Source of the DNA: Enterobacter sp. CC120223-11
Lineage (GTDB): Bacteria; Pseudomonadota; Gammaproteobacteria; Enterobacterales; Enterobacteriaceae
Direction: 5' to 3'
NCBI RefSeq assembly: GCF_900215375.1
Contig: NZ_OBEF01000001.1
Coordinates: 248,001-312,000, forward strand
Length of the DNA: 64,000 nt
Shown here: positions 56,507 to 64,000 of the stretch, piece after piece
Layout of the letters: each line of letters opens with the position of its first letter
Position numbering within the stretch: position 1 is the first letter of the stretch
Notes under the pieces: model-generated
What the model was told of the DNA's origin: nothing
Seen by the model: only the letters and a program-made list of their open reading frames with translations
The model's database searches: none
Made by a program: the position numbers and the translations under genes

Positions 56507-57379
56507 GTGGCCCGTCGTCAGTCTGTCCCGCGGCTGGAGTTTGAAGCAGCGGCAATCTATGAATACCCCGAACATCTGCGTCCGTCGCTTGAAGCGCTAC
56601 CCTCCCTGCCCGGCGTTTATGTTTTTCTCGGCGAAAGCGAGACGCTGCCGCTCTATATCGGCAAAAGCGTCAATCTGCGGAGCCGTATTCTGTCGCACCT
56701 GCGCACCCCCGAAGAAGCCAGCCTGCTTCGTCAGTCCCGGCGTATCACCTGGACCCGCACCGCAGGCGAAATCGGTGCGCTGCTGCTGGAGGCACGGCTT
56801 ATCAAAGAACAGCAGCCGCTGTTCAACAAGCGTCTGCGCCGCAACCGCCAACTCTGCTCCCTGCTTCTGAAAGATGCACAGCCGCAGGTGGTGTATGCCA
56901 AAGAGATAGATTTCGCCCATCAGTCGGGCCTGTTTGGCCTGTTCGCCAACCGGCGCGCAGCGCTGCAAGCCTTGCAGGCTATCGCCGATGAAAATCAGCT
57001 GTGCTATGGATTATTGGGGCTGGAAACGCTCACTCGTGGGCGCGGCTGTTTTCGCTCTGCCCTGAAACGCTGCGCCGGAGCCTGCTGCGGGAAAGAAAGC
57101 CTGGAAGCGCACCAGCAGCGGCTGATGGCTGCGCTGGCAAAACTGCAGCTCACCTGCTGGCCGTGGAAAGGCGCAATAGCGCTAAAAGAGAGCAGCGAGG
57201 AGATGACCGAGTACCACATCATTCACAACTGGCTGTGGCTGGGCTCGGTCGGTTCACTTGCGGAGGCAGAAGCACTGAGCCGTCTGCCTGCCGGGTTCGA
57301 TCACGACGGCTACAAAATTCTCTGCAAGCCTTTGTTATCCGGCGAGGCTGAAATTCTCGATCTGACTGACCGCCTCTGA
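56507..57379 (+). CDS. cho: Excinuclease Cho (UvrC homologue)
   Basis: 290 residues, GTG start with AGGAG upstream. N-terminal GIY-YIG nuclease ([21 protein letters not shown]) that makes the 3' incision in nucleotide excision repair at lesions UvrC handles poorly; the C-terminal part has the [11 protein letters not shown] cysteine motif. SOS-induced in E. coli. Its last 45 bases overlap the 3' end of ves on the other strand. Confidence 0.95.
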   Translation: MARRQSVPRLEFEAAAIYEYPEHLRPSLEALPSLPGVYVFLGESETLPLYIGKSVNLRSRILSHLRTPEEASLLRQSRRITWTRTAGEIGALLLEARLIKEQQPLFNKRLRRNRQLCSLLLKDAQPQVVYAKEIDFAHQSGLFGLFANRRAALQALQAIADENQLCYGLLGLETLTRGRGCFRSALKRCAGACCGKESLEAHQQRLMAALAKLQLTCWPWKGAIALKESSEEMTEYHIIHNWLWLGSVGSLAEAEALSRLPAGFDHDGYKILCKPLLSGEAEILDLTDRL

Positions 57380-57937
57380 CGGCCAGGCTGGATTCAGGCT
57401 AATCGCGGTATAGAGAATTTTTCCTTCATCTTTCAGCAGGCGTATCGTGTGTTGCTCGTCCTGCCAGAATGCGCCCTGATCGGCGGTCAGCAGCTTATCG
57501 CCAAGCTGCCATGCCCCGCTCAGCACCAGCACCATGCCACCGCGTGCACCAAAGGTAGTAAAGGTCCGGTCTGCCACGCGCACTTTTGCCTGACAGCGCT
57601 CACGGCGGGTCATGATATTCAGATCCGTCGACATCTGCCCTTCGGAAAGCTCTGCACGCACCGTTTGCTCTCCGGCAAAGCCGAACGGCTGAAAACGCTT
57701 CAGCCTGTGATGGAAAGCCTTGCCGCCGTCCAGCGTCACCTCGCCGCCTTCCAGCAGCGTTACGACCCTGTCGACGCCTGGGAATGCCGAAAACTCGCCG
57801 CTACCCGCAATAGAAGCGATGCTGGCACGCCAGGTAAAATCGCGGGTGCCGGGCGGGAAGCAGCAAAGTTCGCGCGTTTCACCCGCGCCATTTTTCCACA
57901 GACTGATCGGCATCGTGCGAACGTCAAAATATTCCAT
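57335..57937 (-). CDS. ves: HutD/Ves family protein
   Basis: 200 residues (E. coli Ves 191). Cupin-like HutD fold: [34 protein letters not shown] and [13 protein letters not shown]. Reported as cold- and stress-inducible in E. coli; biochemical role unsettled. ATG 57937 gives MEYFDVR as in E. coli and is spaced best from AGGAG; two further start codons lie directly before it. The C-terminus extends into cho on the opposite strand. Confidence 0.92.
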   Translation of the reverse strand: MEYFDVRTMPISLWKNGAGETRELCCFPPGTRDFTWRASIASIAGSGEFSAFPGVDRVVTLLEGGEVTLDGGKAFHHRLKRFQPFGFAGEQTVRAELSEGQMSTDLNIMTRRERCQAKVRVADRTFTTFGARGGMVLVLSGAWQLGDKLLTADQGAFWQDEQHTIRLLKDEGKILYTAISLNPAWPSEAVSQIENFSLAG

Positions 57938-58150
57938 CATCACTCCTGAAGAACGACTCAGGCCGCGTCAAAGGCAGCCCTGGTTATTATCATTTTTTTC
58001 ACCACAGACGGAGTATCGGCACAAGGAGGTCGGAGCCTTAGCAGCTTTACGCGTGTTTAGGGTAATCGCCTGATATCCGGGAAAAAAGAGTCAACGGGTG
58101 GTTGCTAAGGAGCATACCGGGAATGCGGCAACTGGCAAGAGGCAGACAAA

Positions 58151-58206
58151 GAAAAACCGCCGGTCCTGCCCACAGCCTGATTTGGCGTATGGGCAAGACC
58201 GGCGGT
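58151..58206 (-). terminator. Long-stem terminator of spy
   Basis: ACCGCCGGTC-C-TGCCCA (58156-58172) pairs with TGGGCA-A-GACCGGCGGT (58190-58206): 16 pairs with one mismatch. On the minus strand TTTTTC follows. It starts 21 bases after the spy stop. Confidence 0.85.
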
Positions 58207-58227
58207 CTTTAAGACTGTGAGGCTGAA

Positions 58228-58713
58228 TTACTCAGCGTCGGGTGCCATTTTACCTTCCGGCGCGTGACGTTCTGTCAGACGCTTCTCAAAATTGGCATTA
58301 AACTGTTTTTTCTGTTCCGGGGTCAGAATGTTGTAGATCTTGTTCTGCGTTTCCATGCGGGAGACAGCCATCTCTTTGTGCTGTGCTTCCATTTTGCTCA
58401 CCATCTCTTCAGCTTTCGCTTTGTCGAAGGTGTCGCTGGCAATCAGGCTATGCATGGCGCGACGTTCGTCGAGGGACGGACGCTGCATTTTGCCGCGCTG
58501 CTCTTTCATGATGTCGCGGATCTGCTGTTTCTGTGCATCGGTCAGGTTCAGGCCTTTGAACATCATGTCATGGTGCATGCCCGGCTTGCCTTTGTGATGC
58601 ATCATCGGTGCGGCATCAGTGGTACCCGTTACCGTGGTTTCAACTGCGTGTGCCAGGCCGGTTGCGCCCAGCGCCAGGGTAGAGGCAAGAATCAGAGAGG
58701 TCAGCTTTTTCAT
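58228..58713 (-). CDS. spy: Periplasmic ATP-independent chaperone Spy
   Basis: 161 residues, the E. coli length. Signal peptide ending GLAHA, then a helical cradle with two LTxxQ motifs (LTDAQKQQ and LTPEQKKQ). Prevents aggregation of periplasmic proteins; strongly induced through Cpx and Bae. A stretch with GTAAA-N5-GAAAG at about 58832-58846 resembles a CpxR box but is not exact. Of two tandem ATGs (58716, 58713) the second has better spacing from AAGGA. Confidence 0.95.
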   Translation of the reverse strand: MKKLTSLILASTLALGATGLAHAVETTVTGTTDAAPMMHHKGKPGMHHDMMFKGLNLTDAQKQQIRDIMKEQRGKMQRPSLDERRAMHSLIASDTFDKAKAEEMVSKMEAQHKEMAVSRMETQNKIYNILTPEQKKQFNANFEKRLTERHAPEGKMAPDAE

Positions 58714-59036
58714 CATACGTTCCTTACTATCAGTTATTTTTTACGGCGCGTTTTACTGCGTTCTTAACAACAGTGCGCCGTGTTGACGTGATTAACTTTA
58801 CGGGCTTAAACGTCAATCAGTCAGAGCAAGCGTAAAACAATGAAAGTATAAAAACGGAGTTTTAACCAATTATGAAGAAAATAAGGAAAAATGATGGAGA
58901 GTGATAAAAATTAATATCTAACTTACTGTTCTGGAAGGAATTATGAAGAAGTCTAGCGCAATCGCGATTAATTAAAAAGCGGTTTATAAGAATAGTCCGC
59001 AATTTTGCCTTAAAAGAGATTTATTCAGATAAAAAA
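58714..59036. other. Intergenic region between spy and astE
   Basis: About 320 bases, AT-rich, holding the spy promoter. A ten-codon frame (listed separately) with a good ribosome site lies at 58943-58975. Nothing else recognised. Confidence 0.55.
58943..58975 (+). CDS. Possible ten-residue reading frame MKKSSAIAIN
   Basis: ATG at 58943 is preceded by AAGGAA at 58935-58940 and the frame ends TAA after ten codons. The MKKSSAIAI start looks like the beginning of a signal peptide, so it may be a real tiny peptide, a decayed gene start, or chance. No homologue recognised. Confidence 0.2.
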   Translation: MKKSSAIAIN

Positions 59037-59073
59037 TAAAACGGCGATAAGCCTGTTCATCGCCGTTTTTTTC
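59037..59073 (-). terminator. ast operon terminator
   Basis: ACGGCGAT (59041-59048) pairs with ATCGCCGT (59059-59066), with four A residues before and a T-run after, so it works in both directions. Confidence 0.88.
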
Positions 59074-59076
59074 TCA

Positions 59077-60036
59077 CTACTCCTCCCGTATCAGCATCAG
59101 CCCTGCCCGCAGGCCGGGTGCCACATTGGGATTGGGGAACAGGACGTACTCTGTTTCATGCTTCACCCGCCAGCTTGCCTCGCCCTCTTCTGCCAACAGG
59201 GTCCCTTCGCTGAAGGGCGTGAAGTTCAGCGTCTCGTTCGACATATGCAGCACAAAGCGGTCATCATGGCGGGTGATTTGCTGCGCCACGCGATACTTCA
59301 GCGGCAAAGGCGCAGAGGCGATGTCACCGCCCAACAGTTGAGCCAGCGCCTGCTGCGTAGCGGCAAACTGTCTCAGGTCGTTATGACCAAACGGCAGCGC
59401 TTTGCCAAGCTCAAGGGTACAGGCCAGTGCGCTGAAGCGCTCGGTGCTGTAGTGGGTAAAAGTGCCGCCCGGGCTCTGATGAAACACCAGCGCTTCAAGC
59501 CCTGCGGCCCCGAGCCAGTGCAGGAAAGCCTCATCCCACGGCTCTTTGCGCAGCGGCAGCACACCGAAACGGACATGGTGCGACCCGCGGATCGCGGTGT
59601 GCAAATCCAGATGCCAGCGCACGGTATCCAGCGGCTGCCAGAACTGCGACAGTGCGTGCTCAAGCCTCGCCGCACGCGCCGTCTCAAGCGACGGCACAAA
59701 CTCATGCCAGCGCCCGCCGAACATCCGGTTCATATCGCTGTGTAAATAGCGCTTATTGCTCGCCAGCGCGGGCGGATTGCCCAGCACCACCAGCAGCCGC
59801 CAGTTCAGCGTGATTGCGCCCGTAAACAGGTTCTGCAACAGCGAATCCAGCATTTCTACCGGTGCCGTTTCGTTGCCGTGAATGCCTGCCGAAAGCACCA
59901 TCGCCCGCGAGCAGGGTGCAAACGGCGTTAGCTCCAGCAGACCCACCTCATGCCATTGCCAGTAAAACTGTTCCGTTTCACCCTGCGTCTGCGCCGGTTT
60001 TTCGCCATCGAGCGTCAGCGCCAGAAAGTCCTTCAT
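59077..60036 (-). CDS. astE: Succinylglutamate desuccinylase
   Basis: 319 residues. Zinc carboxypeptidase-like (AspA/AstE family): ligands in [11 protein letters not shown] and [12 protein letters not shown]. Splits N-succinylglutamate to succinate and glutamate, the last step of the arginine succinyltransferase pathway. Last gene of astCADBE, 10 bases after astB. Confidence 0.95.
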   Translation of the reverse strand: MKDFLALTLDGEKPAQTQGETEQFYWQWHEVGLLELTPFAPCSRAMVLSAGIHGNETAPVEMLDSLLQNLFTGAITLNWRLLVVLGNPPALASNKRYLHSDMNRMFGGRWHEFVPSLETARAARLEHALSQFWQPLDTVRWHLDLHTAIRGSHHVRFGVLPLRKEPWDEAFLHWLGAAGLEALVFHQSPGGTFTHYSTERFSALACTLELGKALPFGHNDLRQFAATQQALAQLLGGDIASAPLPLKYRVAQQITRHDDRFVLHMSNETLNFTPFSEGTLLAEEGEASWRVKHETEYVLFPNPNVAPGLRAGLMLIREE

Positions 60037-60046
60037 GCCGCCTCCT

Positions 60047-61372
60047 TTATTGCTGGAACGGATAAACCGAACCCAGACCCAGAATCTGCGTCAGCTGATC
60101 GAGCGCTTCGCGCCCTTCGCGCAGCAGCTGCGGATCGGCTAAATCTGCCTGAATCAGACGATCGCGATAGTAACGGTCAACCCAGGTGTTCAGGGTGTCA
60201 AACAGACGATCGTTCATCAGAACCGACGGGTTCACTGCCTGCATTTCCACTTCGTTCAGCACCACGCGCAGGCGCAGACACGCCGGGCCTCCGCCATTGG
60301 CCATGCTTTCACGCAGGTCAAACACTTTCAGCTCATTGATCGGGTTATCCTGCGCCAGTACATCATTGAGATAAGACCAGACGCCCTGATGCTCCTGCGA
60401 CTCTTTCGGCAGCACCAGCATCATGCTGCCGTCGGGTTTGCTCAACAGCTGGCTGTTGAACAGGTAGGTCGCCACCGCATCATTGACTGATACGCGGGAA
60501 GTCGGCACTTCAACAGGCGTGAAGCCCGGCACGCGCTCGCGAAGCTGCGCCAATAGCTGCGGCTGATTGAGGAAAGCCTGCTGATGGCAGAACAGCACCT
60601 GACGGTTGCTGACCGCGATCACGTCATTATGGAACACGCCCTGGTCGATCACGCCCGGGTTTTGCTGCGCAAAAACAACCTGCTGCGGATTCACCTGATT
60701 GAGTCGTGCTACGGCCTGGCTGGCCTCCAGCGTCTGACGTGCCGGGTAACGCTGTGGCTGATGATGGCCGCTCTCTTCGCGACCATAAACAAACAGCTGC
60801 AGGCCCGGCTGACCATACTCACCGCCCAGGCGGTTATGGTTCGCCGCCCCTTCATCGCCAAACATCGCCACCTGCGGCAGCGCGCCGTGAACGGCGAAGG
60901 CCTGTTCATTGCTGAAAATCGCCCGCAGCACCGCCTCAGTGGTTGGTGCCTCGCTGGCGCGGTGGAATTTGTTATTCAGGTTAGCCACCGTCAGATGCAC
61001 CTTGCCGTCGAGCGCATCCGCAGAAGGACAAACCGTCGCGGCGTTTGCCACCCACATTGACGAAGCAGAACTGACCGAAGAGAGCAATTGAGGAGCCTGA
61101 GCAGCAACCTTCGAAAGCACCTGCTCATCGCTGCCGGTGAAACCCAACTGACGCAGCAGCAGCACGTTCGGGCGCTCCTGCGGCGGCAGCACGGCCTGCT
61201 TATAGCCCAGATCTGCCAGCGCCTTCATCTTCAGCAGCCCTTGCTTCGCGGCCAACTGCGGGTTGGAGACGCGGAAACGGTGCTTCGTCGACGCCTCATT
61301 GCCGAACGACAGTCCGGCGTAGTGGTGCGTCAGCCCGGGCAGCCCGTCAAAGTTCACTTCCCAGGCTTTCAT
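60047..61372 (-). CDS. astB: N-succinylarginine dihydrolase
   Basis: 441 residues. Guanidino-group modifying fold; [34 protein letters not shown] and [12 protein letters not shown] carry the catalytic His and Cys. Converts succinylarginine to succinylornithine, CO2 and two ammonia. Start overlaps the astD stop (ATGA). Confidence 0.95.
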   Translation of the reverse strand: MKAWEVNFDGLPGLTHHYAGLSFGNEASTKHRFRVSNPQLAAKQGLLKMKALADLGYKQAVLPPQERPNVLLLRQLGFTGSDEQVLSKVAAQAPQLLSSVSSASSMWVANAATVCPSADALDGKVHLTVANLNNKFHRASEAPTTEAVLRAIFSNEQAFAVHGALPQVAMFGDEGAANHNRLGGEYGQPGLQLFVYGREESGHHQPQRYPARQTLEASQAVARLNQVNPQQVVFAQQNPGVIDQGVFHNDVIAVSNRQVLFCHQQAFLNQPQLLAQLRERVPGFTPVEVPTSRVSVNDAVATYLFNSQLLSKPDGSMMLVLPKESQEHQGVWSYLNDVLAQDNPINELKVFDLRESMANGGGPACLRLRVVLNEVEMQAVNPSVLMNDRLFDTLNTWVDRYYRDRLIQADLADPQLLREGREALDQLTQILGLGSVYPFQQ

Positions 61373-62847
61373 GATGCCACCTCAGAGGAAAAATCCAGGC
61401 CAGGGTTCAGGGTGCCCGGCAGCACCAACGCGGGGGATTCAAGCGTTGCCATCGGCCATGCGCAGTAATCTGCGGCATACCAGGCTCCGGGACGATGGTT
61501 GCCCGAAGCGCCCACGCCGCCAAACGGCGCGGTGCTGGCGGCGCCGGTCAGCGGTTTGTTCCAGTTGACGATCCCGGCCCGCGCTTCCAGCAGCAGCTGG
61601 TCGAATTTTTCACGTTCGGCGGACACCAGGCCACAGGAAAGGCCATAGCGGGTATTGTTGGCAAGCGTGATGGCCTCATCGAACTCGTCATACCGCCACA
61701 CGCACAGCAGCGGGCCAAATACTTCTTCATCAGGCACATTTTGCACCTGGGTCATGTCGATGATGCCCGGCGTGACCAGCGATGTGCCAGGCTCCAGCAA
61801 CCGCGGTTCCAGCAGCGTTACACCCCCGTTAGCCACGTGCTGTAGCCATGCGGTACGCACGTTCTGCGCCGCCTGTTCGGAAATCAGGCCGCCGATAAAC
61901 GGCTGGGGTTCGGCATTCCAGCTGCCAGGGATAATGCGGCGGGTCACTTCGGCCAGGCGTTTGAGGAAAGCATCCCCCGCCTCGCCGCGCTTGACCAACA
62001 AACGACGTGCGCAGGTGCAACGCTGCCCGGCAGTAATGAATGCAGACTGGACGGCGACGTGAACGGCGGCATCCAGATCCTGCGGTTCATCGATAATCAG
62101 TGGGTTATTGCCGCCCATTTCGAGGGCGAGGATTTTCTGCGGCTGCCCGGCCAGCTGGCGGTGCAGGGTGAAACCGGTGTTCGAGCTGCCGGTAAACAGC
62201 AGGCCATCGAGATCCGCCTGTGAACTCAGCGCCTCTCCCACCGCGCGGCCGCCCTGAATCAGGTTCAGCACGCCCGCCGGTAATCCCGCCTGCTCCCACA
62301 GCTTCACCACGGCTTCGCCGCTCATCGGCGTCAGCTCACTCGGTTTGAAGACCAGGGTGTTCCCCGCCAGCAGCGCAGGCACGATGTGTCCGTTCGGCAG
62401 ATGACCGGGGAAATTATAAGGACCAAATACCGCCAGCACGCCGTGCGGCCGATGACGCAGGGTTGACGTGCCGTCGGCCATCGGGGTTTCCTGCTCGCCG
62501 GTGCGGCCGTGATACCCTTTCACCGAAATCGCAATTTTATTGATCATCGCCCCGATTTCCGTGGCCGCTTCCCAGCGCGGCTTGCCGGTTTCGCGGGCGA
62601 TGACTTCAGTCAGTGCTTCCTTGTGTGACTCCAGCAGAGCCGAAAATTTTTCCGCAATTTGCTGCCGGGCGCTGAACGGCAATTTCGCCCATGCAGGAAA
62701 CGCAGCGCGGGCCGCTTTCACCGCTTCATTGACCTGATCTGCATCCGCATCATTCCCGCGCCACACGGCTTCGTGGGTGACAGGATTGGTTTTGCTGCGT
62801 GCCTCTGCGCGCCCGGCGACCCAGTCGCCGTTGATCCATAGACTCAT
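61369..62847 (-). CDS. astD: Succinylglutamate-semialdehyde dehydrogenase
   Basis: 492 residues, aldehyde dehydrogenase superfamily. Catalytic Cys in [12 protein letters not shown], Glu in [10 protein letters not shown] and the GSSNTGF cofactor motif. Oxidises succinylglutamate semialdehyde with NAD+. Start overlaps the astA stop (ATGA). Confidence 0.96.
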   Translation of the reverse strand: MSLWINGDWVAGRAEARSKTNPVTHEAVWRGNDADADQVNEAVKAARAAFPAWAKLPFSARQQIAEKFSALLESHKEALTEVIARETGKPRWEAATEIGAMINKIAISVKGYHGRTGEQETPMADGTSTLRHRPHGVLAVFGPYNFPGHLPNGHIVPALLAGNTLVFKPSELTPMSGEAVVKLWEQAGLPAGVLNLIQGGRAVGEALSSQADLDGLLFTGSSNTGFTLHRQLAGQPQKILALEMGGNNPLIIDEPQDLDAAVHVAVQSAFITAGQRCTCARRLLVKRGEAGDAFLKRLAEVTRRIIPGSWNAEPQPFIGGLISEQAAQNVRTAWLQHVANGGVTLLEPRLLEPGTSLVTPGIIDMTQVQNVPDEEVFGPLLCVWRYDEFDEAITLANNTRYGLSCGLVSAEREKFDQLLLEARAGIVNWNKPLTGAASTAPFGGVGASGNHRPGAWYAADYCAWPMATLESPALVLPGTLNPGLDFSSEVAS

Positions 62848-63878
62848 GCTTTTTTCTCCTCAGGGCAAAGACGAACCAGTCGTACACGGTCGCCCGCGTG
62901 GCATTTCAGGGCATCCAGTTGTTTAGCGCTCAGCAACAGTTTATTGGTGTGCGGATCGGCCTGCACCAGCATCACGCGGAAGTGCTCGTAGTTCTCGTTC
63001 GCCACCATGCATGTCGGCAGCTCCCCCGGCGCGGGCTGTCCTTCACCAACCTCCACCATACGGCTTTTTCGGATCGCACGAATGCGGTCCACGTCGCACT
63101 CAAGCGTCGGGCCACCGTCGAAAATATCGACGTAATTACGGTAACGGAACCCTTCTTTCTCCAGCACGGCACGGGCTGGCGCAGTTTGCGGATGCACTTC
63201 GCCAATCACCGCCCGCGCCTCTTCGGTGAGAAAATCGGTATAGATGGGGTGCTTCGGCATCAGCTCGGCGATAAAAGCTTTCTGGCCGGTACCGCAGAGG
63301 TAATCTGCTTTGGCAAACGGCATGGAGAAGAAGCGCTGGCCGAGGCTTTCCCAGAATGGCGAATAGCCGTGCTCGTCGATAACGCCGCGCATTTCGGCCA
63401 CGACTTTTTCGTTGAAGCGGTCGCGAAAAGCCGCCATGAACAGGAATCGGGATTTCGACAACAGATAGCCGTTGCCCTCTTTGCGCCAGTCCGGATCGAG
63501 AAACAACGTGCACAGTTCGCTGCTGCCGGTGTGATCGTGCGTCAAAAACAGCGTTGGCAATGCGTTGTAAACGTTCAACTCTTTTGAGGCGTGGACCAAT
63601 GTCCCCACGCGGTAGTTGTACCAGGGATCGTGCAGGCCAACGGCCACTTCAATGGCGCAGATCCCCGCGACGCGCCCCTGCTCGGTATCTTCCAGCACGA
63701 AAACGTAGCCCTGATCGCCTTTGTCCAGGCTGCCGTTCCAGGTATTAATAGAGCGCTCAATGCGATCCGCGAGCGTCTTTTCATCCACGGGAAGCGACGT
63801 CAGACCGCCGCCAGTTTTCCCTGCCAGTGCCATCACGCCGGACAAATCCTCGCGTCCGACCGGGCGGATCACCATCAT
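62844..63878 (-). CDS. astA: Arginine N-succinyltransferase
   Basis: 344 residues, the E. coli length. [18 protein letters not shown] at the N-terminus, [22 protein letters not shown] and [15 protein letters not shown] are family blocks. Transfers succinyl from succinyl-CoA to arginine, committing it to the AST pathway. Start overlaps the astC stop. Confidence 0.96.
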   Translation of the reverse strand: MMVIRPVGREDLSGVMALAGKTGGGLTSLPVDEKTLADRIERSINTWNGSLDKGDQGYVFVLEDTEQGRVAGICAIEVAVGLHDPWYNYRVGTLVHASKELNVYNALPTLFLTHDHTGSSELCTLFLDPDWRKEGNGYLLSKSRFLFMAAFRDRFNEKVVAEMRGVIDEHGYSPFWESLGQRFFSMPFAKADYLCGTGQKAFIAELMPKHPIYTDFLTEEARAVIGEVHPQTAPARAVLEKEGFRYRNYVDIFDGGPTLECDVDRIRAIRKSRMVEVGEGQPAPGELPTCMVANENYEHFRVMLVQADPHTNKLLLSAKQLDALKCHAGDRVRLVRLCPEEKKA

Positions 63879-64000
63879 GATGACACCTCAGAGACAAAGC
63901 GTTCGCAGGTTTTCGCGAAGCGGTCGAGGCCGGTGTTCACCTCTTCTTCGCTGATGACCAACGCAGGCGCGAAGCGAACCACGTTGCCCCCGGCGATCAG
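63875..64000 (-). CDS. astC: Succinylornithine transaminase, C-terminal 41 residues (cut by window edge)
   Basis: The visible tail [20 protein letters not shown] matches the C-terminus of AstC/ArgD class III aminotransferases. First gene of the ast operon, whose promoter (sigma-54 and NtrC in E. coli) lies outside the window. Confidence 0.9.
   Translation of the reverse strand: MIAGGNVVRFAPALVISEEEVNTGLDRFAKTCERFVSEVSS

Overview
The window is chromosomal DNA from an enterobacterium. Almost every protein aligns by eye along its full length with an Escherichia coli K-12 protein, but the accessory content (citrate lyase cluster between tcyP and cedA, a second TrpRS, a GH3/GPH sugar operon, no katE, no yciQ) points to Enterobacter or a near relative such as Lelliottia or Leclercia. 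That genus-level statement is inference. I see no rRNA, tRNA, insertion sequence, prophage or CRISPR array.

Layout. 1-8528: lapA (partial), pgpB, ribA, then an accessory pair (NlpC/P60 hydrolase and a second tryptophanyl-tRNA synthetase, trpS2) inserted before acnA, then the very small genes ymiC, yciX and ymiA, and cysB. 8721-14710: topA, yciN, sohB, yciK-btuR. 14682-19412: an accessory operon of GPH transporter, GH3 glycosidase and AraC regulator. 19586-22926: rluB, a DUF4136 lipoprotein, yciO, rnm. 23015-29797: the complete trp operon with promoter/operator, leader peptide, attenuator and trpEGDCFBA. 29776-34972: a MarR/oxidoreductase divergent pair, a candidate small RNA, a DgcZ-type diguanylate cyclase, a Ysc84 lipoprotein, ompW and yciC, followed by yciB-yciA. 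After yciA the gene order jumps to what in E. coli is a different map region: yniB, hxpB, ydjM, tcyP. 39632-49005: the dpiBA two-component system diverging from citCDEFXGT. 49039-64000: cedA, the chitobiose operon chbBCARFG, osmE, nadE, cho, ves, spy and the arginine succinyltransferase operon astCADBE (astC cut by the window end).

How the genes work together. Tryptophan is handled twice: the trp operon is read through TrpR and a tandem-Trp leader peptide, and the extra TrpRS gene at 2770 has its own short upstream reading frame with two adjacent Trp codons that lie directly on the 5' arm of a terminator hairpin. This looks like an independent attenuator that would switch trpS2 on when charged tRNA-Trp runs short, and it is the most interesting item here. 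The cit and dpi genes form a self-contained citrate fermentation unit (sensing, uptake, lyase subunits, prosthetic group synthesis). The chb genes take up and cleave chitobiose, and the chbB-chbC spacer carries a sequence complementary to the known ChiX small RNA. The ast genes degrade arginine to glutamate. Two genes (ydjM, cho) carry clear LexA boxes.

Protein identities rest on recognition of family sequence and synteny, not on a search. Regulatory sites are read by eye.
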